Shown: positions 9,556 through 22,616 of the stretch, piece by piece
Layout: every line of letters starts with the position of its first letter
How positions within the stretch are numbered: the first letter of the stretch is position 1
Assembly (NCBI GenBank): GCA_947650285.1
Contig: CANTFL010001450.1
Span: 310,001-374,000, forward strand
DNA: 64,000 bases
Source: Hyaloperonospora brassicae
Lineage: Eukaryota > Oomycota > Peronosporomycetes > Peronosporales > Peronosporaceae
Reading direction: 5' to 3'
The notes under the pieces: generated by a model
What the model was told of the DNA's origin: nothing
The model's input: the letters and a program-made list of their open reading frames with translations, nothing else
The model's database searches: none
Position numbers and translations under genes: made by a program

Positions 9556-12500
9556 CTACTAGTACTTAAACTACTAGTACTACTCCTAAATATGTTTTTG
9601 GTGGCTTTAATGCTATTCTCAAGTCATCATTCTCTCTGTGTACCTTCGAATTTTGATTTGTCGGCATTGCTTGCCACTGTACAAAAGAATCGTAATTTGG
9701 GTTATTTCTAATGACGATCTCGTATCGGTCAAATTTTTTAGTGTATTAAAGCAACCCAATCTCTCTACTAGCATTGTCGCGAGAGATGAGCAAAGTTTTG
9801 AGCGTAGCGCTGTCATGTCGATATATCTGCAATAGAGAGGAATTTTATTGAAATTTGTTGTGAACTATGGGCAGACAAACCACGCTTGACAATGTCGTAG
9901 TCAGTTGTAATTAGCTATACACTGTTGTGTTTTGGTAACGAAAAGTTGCTTTCTCTCGCTGTTTTTACCTCAATGATGTGAAATAAGGCCCGTCTTTGAC
10001 CATTGTCTCGTTATCTCGTATATAAGATTTATTTTCTCCATACAAAACGTGCACATTGGTGGTATAGATGCTTGCTCCCACACGTCATTTGTTTGTAGGT
10101 GAACACAATGCAAATCGCTCATTGCCCCGCCATCCGACAATATAGTATAGAGAATCGTTTAATTGATTAACTAGTCGGTATGTCTTTACTGGTCTGTATG
10201 GTTATACTAGTCTAGATTATTCGCGTCATTGTCATGCTACCTACAAAATGTTCACGACAGACACTGTTCTGCGCGACATCTGCGATTGTATTTACAGCAA
10301 TAATATTGTTCAATTACGGTTAACAATCACATTTATGTTGGGACCATCGCTCGCTACAGGTCTAGCCATATTTACCTAGCCGGATATAATGTCGGTACCT
10401 TTTACTAACTATAGAGCAGCGCAAGACCAGCCTAAATGGCAATGCAAGAACAAATCGGATCGTGTGTTCAGCCCTGCAGTATCAACATTTGTTTTTTTTT
10501 GTGGACCCTTATGTACTTTGCATGTGAATGTATACGCACAGCGAAGCCATTCCAATACCATGACTCAGAACCGAGGTGAGGACATAATTCCCTACCGTCA
10601 GTCAAGAGGAAAAGTGCTAGTATATTATCGACCTATTTAAGGCTACTTTCAAAGCCGCTATCACCGTGATGCTGACCCAAATATTTACTCGAAAGGAATT
10701 ATCTGAAGTGCCTTATATGTCACCAGATACATTTTACGAGCAAGATTCCTAGGATGATATTCTATATTATTACATGTCATGTATGCAGCACTAAAGAAAA
10801 TAAATTTCTTGTACTTCATACCTTTTCCATTTGCATCAATACTATCATTACTTTACTTATTTGACTGGTTGCCATGACGCTTGAGTAATTTTTACACGAA
10901 GCTTCTGTTTTTTTCGGCTAGCTTTCACGACAATTGCGGTGTCCATGACTGCGTGAGAAAGATATCAATCATGTGTAGCATCTGAGTGAAGAGCTTCAGC
11001 TGGTCGTTGTTTGCGAGTGGTTTCCGAATGTTGCGGCCTGATTGATGACTTATGAATGACGTACTGGAAGCCAGAGATTCGTAAACATGGCGATTCCGCA
11101 AGAGTCCTTATGCACCGTATCACGATGGTAAGTAACGAAATAAACTCGGTAGCTTATCGTGACAAAAATCAATGATATATATCGAAATAATATCGTTCAG
11201 TAGTGCAAAAACGCCGACTTTGAATGCTTGCTGCATTTGGTTCTTATTGTTTATTTATTGATTTCAGATGTTTCTGTGCTGCACTCGTTTCGCTTTGTGT
11301 CCATTATAAGTAAATATCCTTGCTGTAAGACAAATGTTAAGCCGTCTTGGTCATCTTCTGATGTTCTGCTTCTATTGCAAAGTTGTCTGGCATATATGGA
11401 ACATAAGAAACACCCGCGTTAAACAGAGGAAAAGAAAGTCAAAGAATGCGCCCTTGGATTGAATGCAAGTTCTCATTATTCATAGGATCCATCTAGTCAT
11501 CTTTTGCTGCCTCTACAACTCCTCCAATATAAATATCAGTTGATCGTTTGGTGCTCTCAGTATGACGTTCATTCAAGGACGAAACGCAGGTCGGAGAACA
11601 TGATGGCTACTTAATATGAAGTCAGTAAAGTTTAATTTTCGACGTTACTTAGAGTCACGATTGAAATAATCGTCTTTGGTCATTCATAATTATTATCGTT
11701 TTTGTGCTAAGGTGTGAGGCATCGTTCGCTCACGTCATTTGTGTAGTCTCTATGACCTTCGCGCGCTTAGTGGGCTTGTTAATAGTGACCACGAATGTAT
11801 AAATTCACTATTGACCTAAGAAGCCGTAGTATGTCACACATAATAAAGGAACATCATGTGGAATGAGACAATTTAACGACCTAACTTGTCTAGCCATTTA
11901 ATCGTCACGCTGTGATATTGAGCAGTTGTTATAGACTAACTTGGGTGGCTTTTCGTTTGCAATCGTATTTTCTATATTGTGCATGTGCAACGTCATTTAA
12001 CCTCTACGATTACACTTGAGCTGCGGCTAATATGTGAATTGCTCGATGAAAAAAATATGTCAGCACTTCTACTCGTAGTGCTAGCGTCAGGAGAGTTTCA
12101 TTGCTGGTGACATTCGTCATGACGAAGGGAAGAGATCGGCAAGAATGCGAGAGATAATTGCATGGTATCGATGTTTGTAAAAAGCTTACGTTGAAACCAA
12201 AATGTTTGACTCCGGATTATATATTTATATAGATAATAATGTGGAGGCAGAAGAGTCAGTAGCTACTCAAACACTCTCGGGAATAAATTTACAAAGGCGG
12301 ATTCTTCTGAACCGAAGTTTTTATGCTGTATTTCCAGCTATATGTACCCATCAACAGCCCAGATGGTGATCATGACTTACAAGTAGAAAGATACAGCCAT
12401 CACCTTGTGTTACGATTAATTACTCTCCTGCGTGTACAATAGAAGATTGTAGCTTTTGTAGAATAAGTCGGATTTGCTCAATTAAAGAAAGCTAGGTCAC

Positions 12501-12800
12501 AACGTATATATCGGACCATGATCAGCTTTATAATCGCAGCACACCTAACATGACACTTACAGCCATGTACCAGCTGGCAGGTTTGATAGGATCACAGTAC
12601 GCACAAACTTCTTATTTCGTGGTGCATAGATCTACAGGCCAGACCTTGATCGGCCAGCATCATGCAAGGTCGGGCTAAACATGTCAAGGAGGTGCCGTCA
12701 GATCAGTAATGGATCTCGCCGGATCCATGTGCAGAGAACTTGGCGATGACATGGAAGGGGCGAGAAGAAAAGTGGGTATCCTGTAGGAAATAAAGAAAGT
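9556..12800. other. AT-rich DNA, no supported gene
   Basis: All frames are under about 85 codons and none has recognisable motifs. Composition shifts to AT-rich from about 9 kb onward. Confidence 0.5.
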
Positions 12801-12820
12801 ATGATTGCTGACTTTTATAT

Positions 12821-12880
12821 GAAAACGCGCACCAGATGCGTTTCGGCTCCCCCGCCGGGGGCCTCATCAGTGGCTTTATT
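12821..12880 (-). ncRNA. Hammerhead-ribozyme-like motif (Penelope-type)
   Basis: On the minus strand the catalytic boxes CUGAUGA (12864-12870) and GAAA (12841-12844) are perfect. They flank a GC-rich stem II: GGC/GCC plus CCCC/GGGG with one bulged A and a GGCG loop. A short stem III can form between ACGC (12838-12841) and GCGU (12825-12828), followed by U as the expected cleavage nucleotide. This CTGATGAG...GCCGAAACGC arrangement is the one known from terminal repeats of Penelope-like elements. Stem I pairing is poor: GCCA before the core pairs best with UGGU inside the stem III loop. Present activity is therefore doubtful. No reverse transcriptase of this element was recognised nearby. Confidence 0.6.
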
Positions 12881-14582
12881 AATCAAGAAGTGAGATCTTC
12901 CTCTTTCATGCGCTCAACGACTAGGAACCTTCTAAAACTAAGTGTACCCACACAAATCACCCACCATAACTACCAAACCTGGCAGCCGGGGCGTTGACCG
13001 GGAAGAGAGTGTCCGCTATGACATCTCCACTCCCAACATCTCCTTAAATCGACCAGACAAGATTGTAGTCGATAACTCTTATCTTCAGCAGTCGCTGAGG
13101 TGGAGAAAGCGCTTAGCGCTACCGCGGCGACAAGGATACCAGATTCGGAGGTGTTCTCACCCAATGACTCGCGTCCACAGCTAGTCGGGCAGGCGGGAGA
13201 AGCGAACGGCAATTTCCACTCGATGGGCTTTCATAGGACTAGTTCAGACACAAAATATATGCGTGTTTGAAAGGAAGATGTCAGGGTAAAAGAATAAGTG
13301 TTATTGGTTATAATTTACCCGTAACGATGATGTCTTTTCTTCCTTTGCAACAAATCATCTTCGCCTAATTATTCTACAACATCCATGGGTAGAAACTACC
13401 GGAACTCTGAAGTGGTCGTTCTACAGCAACGATTTTACAGAGGTAGTTGTTCTTCCTACAGTGCGACGCATTTGCAGCATCTAGGAAGGCAGTATCAGCT
13501 CATCCTCTATGGTAGGTCTGTACTACAAGGACAGCAACTGTAACGGGGTGAGCCTGATACATATAATTATCATTGTGAGAATATGATAACAAATTATATC
13601 AAGTTTAATATTCCCACTACATTATCACGAAGATCAGTGATATTGTTGCAGTGGCCCAATGGTCTACTCATTGATTGATATAGGCCATTATATCTACCGA
13701 CCAATCGCTGCTAGACGCGCGCAATGGGTATCGAGAAAACGTCAACATACATGCTTTGTTAATGATATAGTTTAGTTAGAAGCAATCGGATGATTAATCG
13801 ATTCAAGACTTAAAAATGTGATAATACATTTTATTTTTCTTTTACTAAGCTCAAAAGTTTAGTACAAAGCCCCTCGAAAGCGTATCGTGTACGCAAATAT
13901 ATCTGGGCACTACTCTCACTGCAGTGTTGTAAGTACGTAGCTACTTTTTCCGGTTACGTATTCATGGTATGCGACGGCCCCCAAATTTGTGGACATCGGC
14001 GTTGATCTGATCCCGATTCGAAAGTATGATCATCCGATACTTCCTAGCGAAGAGAGAAACCTTCGGGAAGAGTATTTTAATCAAACGTGTTTGTAGGAGA
14101 GGGTTCATTCATGGACTAAAAAATTGCGTAGTCGATGACCTAGCCTCTGTGCAATGGTCATTTGAAATATACCCTCCATTATATGGTTTGAGGACATTGA
14201 TTCAGACGGACACCACTTAAATGATGGATGAATCCAAGCACGTCAAATTTTGACTCACGGGGAGGAACTGGAAGCAGAATAGCTCCGCATGAAATATACC
14301 TTACCTGAATGTAAATCCCGTGAAAAATGCCCATTATGTTAGAGTTAAAGAAACGTAGAGGGTAACTAAACTTAGGATACCATAATAGGACGCTATAGAA
14401 GAGATAATGTCAACTATATGTGATTAAAACTTAAGCCGTGTCGAGATTGAAGAGAGAGAGACACGAAAACCTACCATTAAAGTGACCAGACTGAGTACCT
14501 AAAAAGAGGGAACGAGTGCACGGCCAAGAGCAAACAAAGATATAATACTTCGACCAAAGAGACCTGAAGGGCGGCTCATGTA
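12881..14582. other. No supported gene; possible flank of the Penelope-like element
   Basis: The stretch at 12900-13250 has higher GC than its surroundings and could be element body upstream of the ribozyme motif on the minus strand. No GIY-YIG or reverse transcriptase motif was seen. The rest is AT-rich. Confidence 0.4.
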
Positions 14583-15820
14583 TTGGCAGCCACAGCGGTG
14601 GCCACTGGAGAGTGCGATACCGCGACAAATTACGAAGAAGATGACTTCAAACCGCGACCCGAAGATTATCCGGATACGTTCTCGTACGACGAAGCCGTGT
14701 ACGAGCACCAAAATATCAAAAAGCGAAAGCGGAGAGAGGGGATTCGAGATGAGGGAGCAAAAAATCATTGGATCGGTTTGCACGAATTTGACATAAGGCT
14801 GGCTATGGAGAAGCAAACTAAAAAAGCGAAAGACCGCCACGGAGTGACGAAAACACATCAGCGGAAGTTTGACCTTCGTAATCCAAAGCGGAGAGGGTGT
14901 ATGGTGATCAGGGGCAAGACACGGCAGCAGCTGAAGGAAACCGCCGCAAAGAAACTTCCTAGAGATGACCTCGCTGAATAATCCGAAAAATACCACACGG
15001 GGATGGACGCCAAACAAACCATAACCACAACGCCGAAGTCATCGTCGAAGTAAAACGGGACGAGGATCCAGAGGTCGCGACTACTGTAACTACAACGATC
15101 GATCTGACGCAAAGTGACATCAGCGGCAAAGAGGCTGTGCCAGGAACACGTCAGTGGGGCTAGACAATTACGATGGAAACGAGGAGGCGCCAAGGCCGAA
15201 GGACGTCCAGCGCCTGAACAGAATGGTAAATCTTCACGGCACCCTCTTCAGAATGAAGCGAGTAAAAACTGAAAAGTGCGGGTGCATTGTCAAATGATGG
15301 GCCTAAACGTGTGCAAACGCTGCTTAGTCGAAGGTATGCGAGCTTGAAGCGTACTCGGTCGTAATTCTGAATTGCGCCAACCGATTCCGCCAGCGGCGTA
15401 TATACTTGAAGACGACCATTAATAGCTCGGCGTGTATGAGGTTAGGGCCATCACCGCCGGTGCTGTAGTGTGTCAGTATTACAAGAATTACACGCTGGAG
15501 CCAGAAGGAAACGCTTCGTACACGATACAGATGTATACGCGGGAGGTAGGTGGACGTCGGGTGTAGGTGAGTGCAAAAAAAATGTGGATCGATTGGAAAT
15601 ATAGCTCACGCGTGTCAAGCGAAATCCAGTTCCTTGAAGCGATTGGTAAGAGTCGACTTGTGATATCGGGTCTGGCGGACTTGCTCCTCAACGCCAACGG
15701 AGAGGTCACCTTGGACTACACAGGACGATCGGGTGTAGATTGTAGTTCGACTGCACGTTTCCGTCGCACAAGAAAGGAAACCGCGTTATGCTGCGGACGG
15801 CGAGGATCAAGATCTTAATT
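14583..15820 (+). pseudogene. Coding-like remnant, probably retroelement, family unknown
   Basis: A plus-strand frame at 14583-14981 (132 codons) is very rich in Lys, Arg, Asp and Glu and looks like a real, basic protein segment. Downstream, other plus-strand frames look protein-like but are broken by stops: about 15020-15160 has an acidic stretch and 15567-15818 has a VISGLADLLLNANGEV segment. The opposite strand at 14499-15017 is also open but is hydrophobic in a shadow-like way. The setting beside a LINE suggests a second decayed element. Confidence 0.35.
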
Positions 15821-15999
15821 AGACACGAGAGCAGGAATAGCGTAGGGACAGGACCGTAGGTAGTATGATAGATAGCAGTGTAGGTAAAAAGTTTTATGAG
15901 AGAGCGGGGAGAACATAATTGTTTCGAACCACAACTGAATTCGAGATAGTCGTGCACCCGGAAAAAGAGCAACGTGGAACCTTAAACCGAGCCGAATTA

Positions 16000-18900
16000 C
16001 TGGATGGAGAGATGATGTGTATGCATAGACCAAACTTGAACCTTTATATACACCATACCGACAGAAAATCATGCGTAACAACATGATCGAATGTACGTCA
16101 AACTTCGGAAATAAAGCAAGAGGTCGTGCGCGGTCCGCCGAAAACATAGAAGAGTTAACTGTGAGACATAGAGATATCAGCCGCCAGCTCTGAGAAAGCC
16201 ATCGTGCCGATGAACCCCGATTGAGTCGCGATAAAAGCACCTTGGGAAACCTCACACTTGATGTAGAAGGGATTGGCACAATCTAACGAGACGCGGTCTT
16301 GTCGACGAGGAGGAGGCCATACGCCGAAGGTGAAGACGGACTTACGCATCAGCACGACTGAGAGGTACCATCGAGGAGGATGATGCTGCTTGACAAATGG
16401 GGTCACTTTGATTTATCCAGGGATGGTGTAGCACTGGCCATCAAACTACGTTGAAGACCAGCACATTATAATGTGTGTGAAGTATAAGGCTCCCAGAGGT
16501 GTACCTAAGATCTTAAAGATATATCACATGACACCAGCGTACCTGACCCTCTAGCATGCTCTCCATCGACGCTAAAGAGGAGTCCAGACTGCCCACCGAT
16601 AGAAAAATACCAAAAGAGATGTCGGGTAGACTTAATTGTGGTTCATTCGTGAGGACATCAAACATCGCCAACGTAGTAATAATGTTTACGTCGATTCTCG
16701 AGTGCATTATGCTATATTCCAAATTTAGGTCTTCCAGCGCAAGGAAAATAACGCGATACAGTGAGATTTCGAGCTTTCAGAGAGCAGCATAATGGGGCGT
16801 GATGGCGATATCGTTAGCCCTATGAGGCCACCAAACAATCGGTATAATTTCATGTAGCATACGATAAAGGCGACTATTGGGTATTCGAACAATCCATCCA
16901 TATTATAATGACCACCCATAAAATGCGCTCGAAATCAAAGGATGACAGAGCAGGGCTCACTCGGACTGGAGAGTAGAAAGTTTCAATGACTTGAGCTTTG
17001 AAAGGAAATGTGACGTGGCGAGAGCTCGTAGAAGAGGGCTGTCAAAATCCACAGAGTGTAAAAGGAAATAACAAAGCTGACTATCCGATTGACGACTGTG
17101 ACGGGTAATAATATTGCGCCTCCGAATGTAACCTAAGTCCTGATAATGACGAACGAGTGAGAAGGAATTTTTCAAAGAAGAAGTGGGGACTACCGACCCA
17201 GTAGCAGTAAATTCTGCTAACGAGGTGCGTACGAAAGAGAGCGGTCGTGAGCGGTAGTGTGGTGGAAGAGTCCCTTACGCGGTGCCGTAATCGAAGAAAG
17301 GCGTGCCATAATGAACCTAAGATGTACCACGGAGGGGAAGGCGCGACAGAACGGGGATGAGTCACTAAAGCATGTGAAGTCTGGACTCCGCGAGACCGAA
17401 AACGGAAGAGTAGAAGGACAGAAACGGCTCAATCCACCGAGAGACTCAGCAGAGGGACCTCGCTGCCGGTACATCATCCTGTAAAGAGCAAAGATGTAGA
17501 GTCTGCGCGAAAACTGCGATATTGGGTAGTCCAAGACCTCCACAAGACACAGGCCAGTATAGCCACTCCTCCGCCATGGGGTCCCACACCGCCGTCGATA
17601 CAAAATTATCTCGTTTAGACAGAAGAGAATTGTAGAAAGTCATAACACGGGAAGCAACTCCTGCTGGCATGGGTGATACAGCGGCAATGCACCACATCAG
17701 CTGGGGACCATTTGTTCATAAATGCTCCACGGCCACGAAATGTGCGAGCTCGGTAACGCCACAACTGACAGCGAGTGACCAGGAGAGAAACTACCTGTTT
17801 GTAGCGAAGGTATTACAAGGGATCTGAGATCCGCCAAGCAATGTGGACTTCTCGTAATCGTTCACGACGGCTCTCGCAAGGCTTTGAAGGCGATAGATAA
17901 ACCAGAATCACAAGATGTGAATGGAAGATACGTATTCTTAGAGACATTGGAAGACAAACCTGCTGCATACCGTAGCGCTGAATAGTCTGCACAAAGCGAG
18001 GCACATCCCCGAGTTCGTCAAGAATGCCAGTACAATCGTCCGCAAAAGCCAAAAGATGATGGGAAGAATATCAAATCCGTTAGAACTCGAGCACCAAGCC
18101 CACCAGTAGCTGCAGGGAGTTACGACAGCATCAATTCGATGAAAAGAACTAAAAGAGCGGGCGAGGGCGGGTCACCCTGACGAACAACACAGCTAAGCTC
18201 AAAATATCGGCTCGCCATGCCATTTACCAGGACTGTAGACATGGTCCCCACATATAGGGTCGTGACGGCGTGCAGAAACGTGGCACTAAACCCCAAGTGA
18301 CGGAGCACGAGGTCGAGGGCAGGTCAGAGCACCCCGTCAAAAGCCTTAGCAAAGTCGAGAAGGACCGCGCCAGCTTAGGCCCCGCCGGAAGCAATATAGA
18401 CGTCTTGTAGATCTTGATACCGAAGCAAAGAGTGCGGATGGAACACCCCAAAAGAAGTCAGTCTAGTCTCGTGTAGGAGAAGAGGCAGAACACCGCGCAT
18501 TCAATACACCAAATTTTCGTTCCTAATCTGGCGTCATGGTTGAGGGGGGTGAAAGCTAGACTGTTGCTAGGATCGCTACGATCATCTTTCTTGTACAGTA
18601 GCAAGATGGAGACGCGGCGTTGGAGCTTGATCATGCGGTAGAGACTGAGTAAATTCGCATAAACGATCTGAACCAACTGCGCCCATTTTTGAGGAGAGAG
18701 CTGGTAGATAGGCAAGCCGTCCAGGCGCTGAATCGACCCTTCGAAGCCGTCCCGAAATGCCCAGAGGTAATCGTGTGCTATCATCGGCGCGTTATGCAGA
18801 AGACAAGCTGCGCCGGGCAAATATAATTTTGCGTGCTGAAGAAGGCGTACGAGTTCTAACGGCTGGAAACGCGCCGGACGGAGTGTTGACTCTAGATCGT

Positions 18901-21900
18901 GAGACGGTTGTGAGTCGATGAACCCTGATAGCTCCGATGAAATTACGCCATCTCGTCAAACACAGTTGTCGCTGACCCTTCCCGGTACAGCGCAATGGGA
19001 ATCGACACCCAGAAGCCTACGGAAGTTGGCGGACAAAGGAAATAATAAGGAACAATTTACCTTTCACTCACCTCGCGGTCACAATTCACTACCGCAAAAC
19101 GTGTTGAGATCCAATTCTTGTGGGCTTTGAGAGACTCCCGGGTCTAGCGAACGTACAAAGAAAATGAGGACGTTTCCGTGGCAGCATAAGTCAGGGTAGC
19201 GTCATTGACAGCGCTCGTCAGGAGACGATCTTCCTCAGCATCAGCGTTTTTGATCTCATAGAAAATATAAAGGAGGGATATAATGTCGGCGCGTTTATGC
19301 TCATCAAAATCGGCGTCAAAATTCGAAGCAATATTGCATCGCAGGCGAGCCACCAAGACGAGCCCGCAATGCGTCAAATGTGTGGTACAAAACAAAATGA
19401 TTACGGGATGTTTAAGAAGAGACGTCGGGGACTTCCAAGTGCAGCGGAGAGCGGACGGTGAAAGCGAGCGAATAAGGAAAAATGATTATTCCAAATCCGG
19501 TCGAATACAAGCTCAATACTAAATCAGTAATCATCCAGCAGCTCGGTCAAAGCAAAACCGTATTTTAGGCGGTTACGCCGACGGGGCCGGTAAATTTGCG
19601 CAGTGTCGGATAAGTACCCCGACAAGCGTGGACGAAGCCAAGTCAGATCTACCAGTAAAAAAACTTTGGACGTCCCGAAGTGGTACGATTTTGCATAAGT
19701 GCATCTAGCAAATGGTCCAGAAGAATGTTGAAGTCGTCAAGTGCGAAGTGTTGACTGCTGACGGGGAACGAATGTGGCAGATAATCCAAAAGCGATCCGC
19801 CAGAGAAGCACGAATCTGGAGTATACACCACATGAAGGAAGGTAAGCAAGGTGCTCAGCATCGCCGCAACCACAATGTACCGGTTGACGTCAGTGACAGG
19901 ATCAGTAACGTAATCCGATGTGACACCGAGTAATGAGTCAAAAAATGGTCGCGAAGGAAGATGATACCGAACTGTCCCTTCCACGTAGTCCAGTTGTAGT
20001 CTGAATTAGCATGGCGAACCAGAGTGAAAGAGACTTTACGCCTAAAATCTGTGATGAAAAAATAAGTGCATTTGACCGTATCCCAGTAGCTAAACTTGGT
20101 CTCTTGGAACGCGACAACATAGAAACCGAAATATTTGGGTAAAAGATGGCGGGGTGCCGCGTTTGGTCCGTTGATGTTGACGGATATGCATTTCAGCAAC
20201 CAAGGTAAATTAGAGAGTGTGAACAGCCATAGAGTCGAATTCTGCATCGGAATCCATGTCGTCGTCGAACGACGTGTAGATCATACTTTTTAAACGTCTT
20301 TGTTAGAACGGAGGCCGTATCTGAACTCGTCTCGAATATCAAATGGAAGAGCGCGTGAAGAACGGTGTCCGTCCACAAGATGAACTCAGATTATGGAAAG
20401 ATTTCGGGAGCCGCCATACCAGTAACTGCAACTAACTTGCAGAGATCGTTGTAGATGCGGGATGCATGGGTGCGGGAAAAGCGATCGACTGCAGCGTAAA
20501 TCTTGGAAGATTTATCTGGCCGACAGAGGCGGGTAGCCATGGTCAAAACGTCTTCCGCGCGAGGGTCGGTATCGGGAAAGTCGACCCTGATACGGGAGCA
20601 AATCGACGAGAAAAATTATGTGAACAAGCCAAGAAATCGCTGTAAGCCTACAATAAGACCTTAATGACCAATCCCAGAGACGACGCCCCTTGGTGTCATG
20701 AAGAGCGGGGCCAATTACCATTAGGTGGTCCTTTAGAGACGCGAGACGGTTTCTATATCTCTAGAAGAAAGAAAATTGACCCAGGCCAAGTCCGCCGTAT
20801 GACGGAAGCGGGACCGCTTCATGTTAGTACGGGTAAATGCTTAGCAGGGAACGACCCTCGATAATATGGCCCACCGAAAGTGGCGGGACCACATGCACAA
20901 CGATGGCTGACCCGTCGAAAAAGATGCCGACGCCGACGTCAGCGCAACTTCAGCAAAGGCCAATTTAAAGTTGGTTTGAGGAGCTTATAATTCTGAATTT
21001 CATCCGGCCGTCTGCAAGCAAGGTGGCATAAAAACTGACCGCCGTTATTAGCGAAATAGAGGCGGAACGAGTGCTAACTATGGGTCGTGGGAAGGTCGTT
21101 TACTTAAGCAACGAAAAGTAGTGGTCGGGCATGACCAAGTCAAGGCGGACATCATCCAACTTACCTCCAATTAAACCTGTCTGGCGGTGGCCGCAGTCAC
21201 AGACAACCTGGAGCCCGGCACGGAGGGCGGCTTTCCAGATTCAGGAAAAGTTCAAGAGGCCCAATCAGTGGGTCGCTCGGCGGCCAACGCAGTACGACGC
21301 TCCTCATCCTCCGCACGGCGCTCCTGGTCACGTAGGCTCATAAAAAGGGCTTCGTATGAAGATATTGGTGCTCTTTCTGCACAAAAATGGCTTAGCAAAC
21401 CCGTCTAAGAAGGTTTGCAGATGGCGTACCATCCGGAAGAAGCAACACGGACGGGTTGTCCTGAGTAGCGTACCAGGCCATTCGGTCACGCGAGGTCATG
21501 TAACCCACCTGATGAGTCGTCGTGATTGAGAAGTGAAGGCCTCGAGCCGCGAAGAAGTCGAAAATTTCATCATTATCAAGTCAAAGAGGATGTTGGTGAG
21601 GTCAAGGGTGAACATACGCTCGTACATGCTGACGTTTTTGATGAGATGCGTCGCCCAAAGATGCAGATCGTCGAGACCCCAAGCTTGACAGACACATCAC
21701 GAGAAGTGAACGTAAAACATATGCCTTTGGAAGGAATCCAGGCGAAATCGCAGAAAGTAGACAGCGAATTCTATAAAAGTGCAGTCTGGTTCTTCGTGTC
21801 GATGGATAGCATGAACTCATCTAGCTGGGCGGACGCGTCGACCGCGCAACAGGGAATGAATAAATGGATCATTTTGGAGAAGGCAACATGAGAACATTGT

Positions 21901-22616
21901 ACGTCGTGCATCGCGATAGCACGGAATTATAAAGCCGGAGCGTTGTTAGCAGCCGCCTTCTTCAACGCCTGGAACATAGAGATGGGAGGGTCGTTGCATC
22001 CGACACGTCGCATACATAGCGCTACAGAGGAAGCGCTATGATCCGGACCGACGATCTGGATGGAAGGGAGAGGTATTGGAGCGGATGGGGCGACGAACGG
22101 ACGATGGAAAAACCGTAGTTGAACAGACAGATGCTTTGGGATGGAGTTGGGGTCCAGACGGCATGGTGAAAAGGCTGGAGCCTCAGGGTAGACACGACGA
22201 CGGAGAAGCGCGGCCACCATAAATATTCGAAACTGGAGTGGTGCGACGACAGACGTAAAAACGAGACGGGAGAAGCGAACGAGGGATGAACTTCTGAAAA
22301 ATATGGCGTCAAGGGGCGGGAGCGATAAATAAACGGTGTGCGGTTTGTAAGGCAACTGCGCACGACGAGGTAAATTTGGAAGTGATTGTAAATATGCAAT
22401 ATACAGCAATTTGCAATTTAATAAGTTGCGGGCGCTATGTTTGCAACCAGTAACTACAGAGAGAGAATATTTGAAGTATATTTGGGTACGCGAACGACCC
22501 AATTTTAATACGGCTTTGAAAGCCAATCTCCGGCGATGTGTAATCGTACCGCCCCTGCGCGGGTATCTACTGACGTACCTCCCTATCCTGGAGACAATGC
22601 ATTTACTCACGGCCAA
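16000..22616 (-). mobile_element. Decayed non-LTR retrotransposon (LINE) on the minus strand
   Basis: Successive minus-strand fragments read in LINE order. The ORF1-like part (about 21300-21900) has a VGYMTSRDRMAWY block and an LLLPDGTPSA block. The endonuclease comes next: a SVNINGPN start near 20180 and FQETKF near 20100, then HFALDDFN near 19760 matching the usual GDFN. The reverse transcriptase follows: QRRVSILLLYKKDDRSDPSN (about 18570-18630), LLDFAKAFDG (18331-18363), RQGDPPSP (about 18160-18187) and FADD (about 18038-18049). After it is a WL-x2-PVSCGGLGLPN block (about 17520-17570) typical of the C-terminal part. Frames break often, so it cannot be active. The outer limits are approximate; the 3' part (16-17.4 kb) and 5' part (21.9-22.6 kb) are assigned by continuity only. 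Confidence 0.8.

Noticed and set aside
21927..22616. 229-codon minus-strand frame considered as a separate gene
   Set aside because: It directly precedes ORF1-like LINE sequence on the same strand and is best explained as the LINE 5' part; no independent domain was seen.
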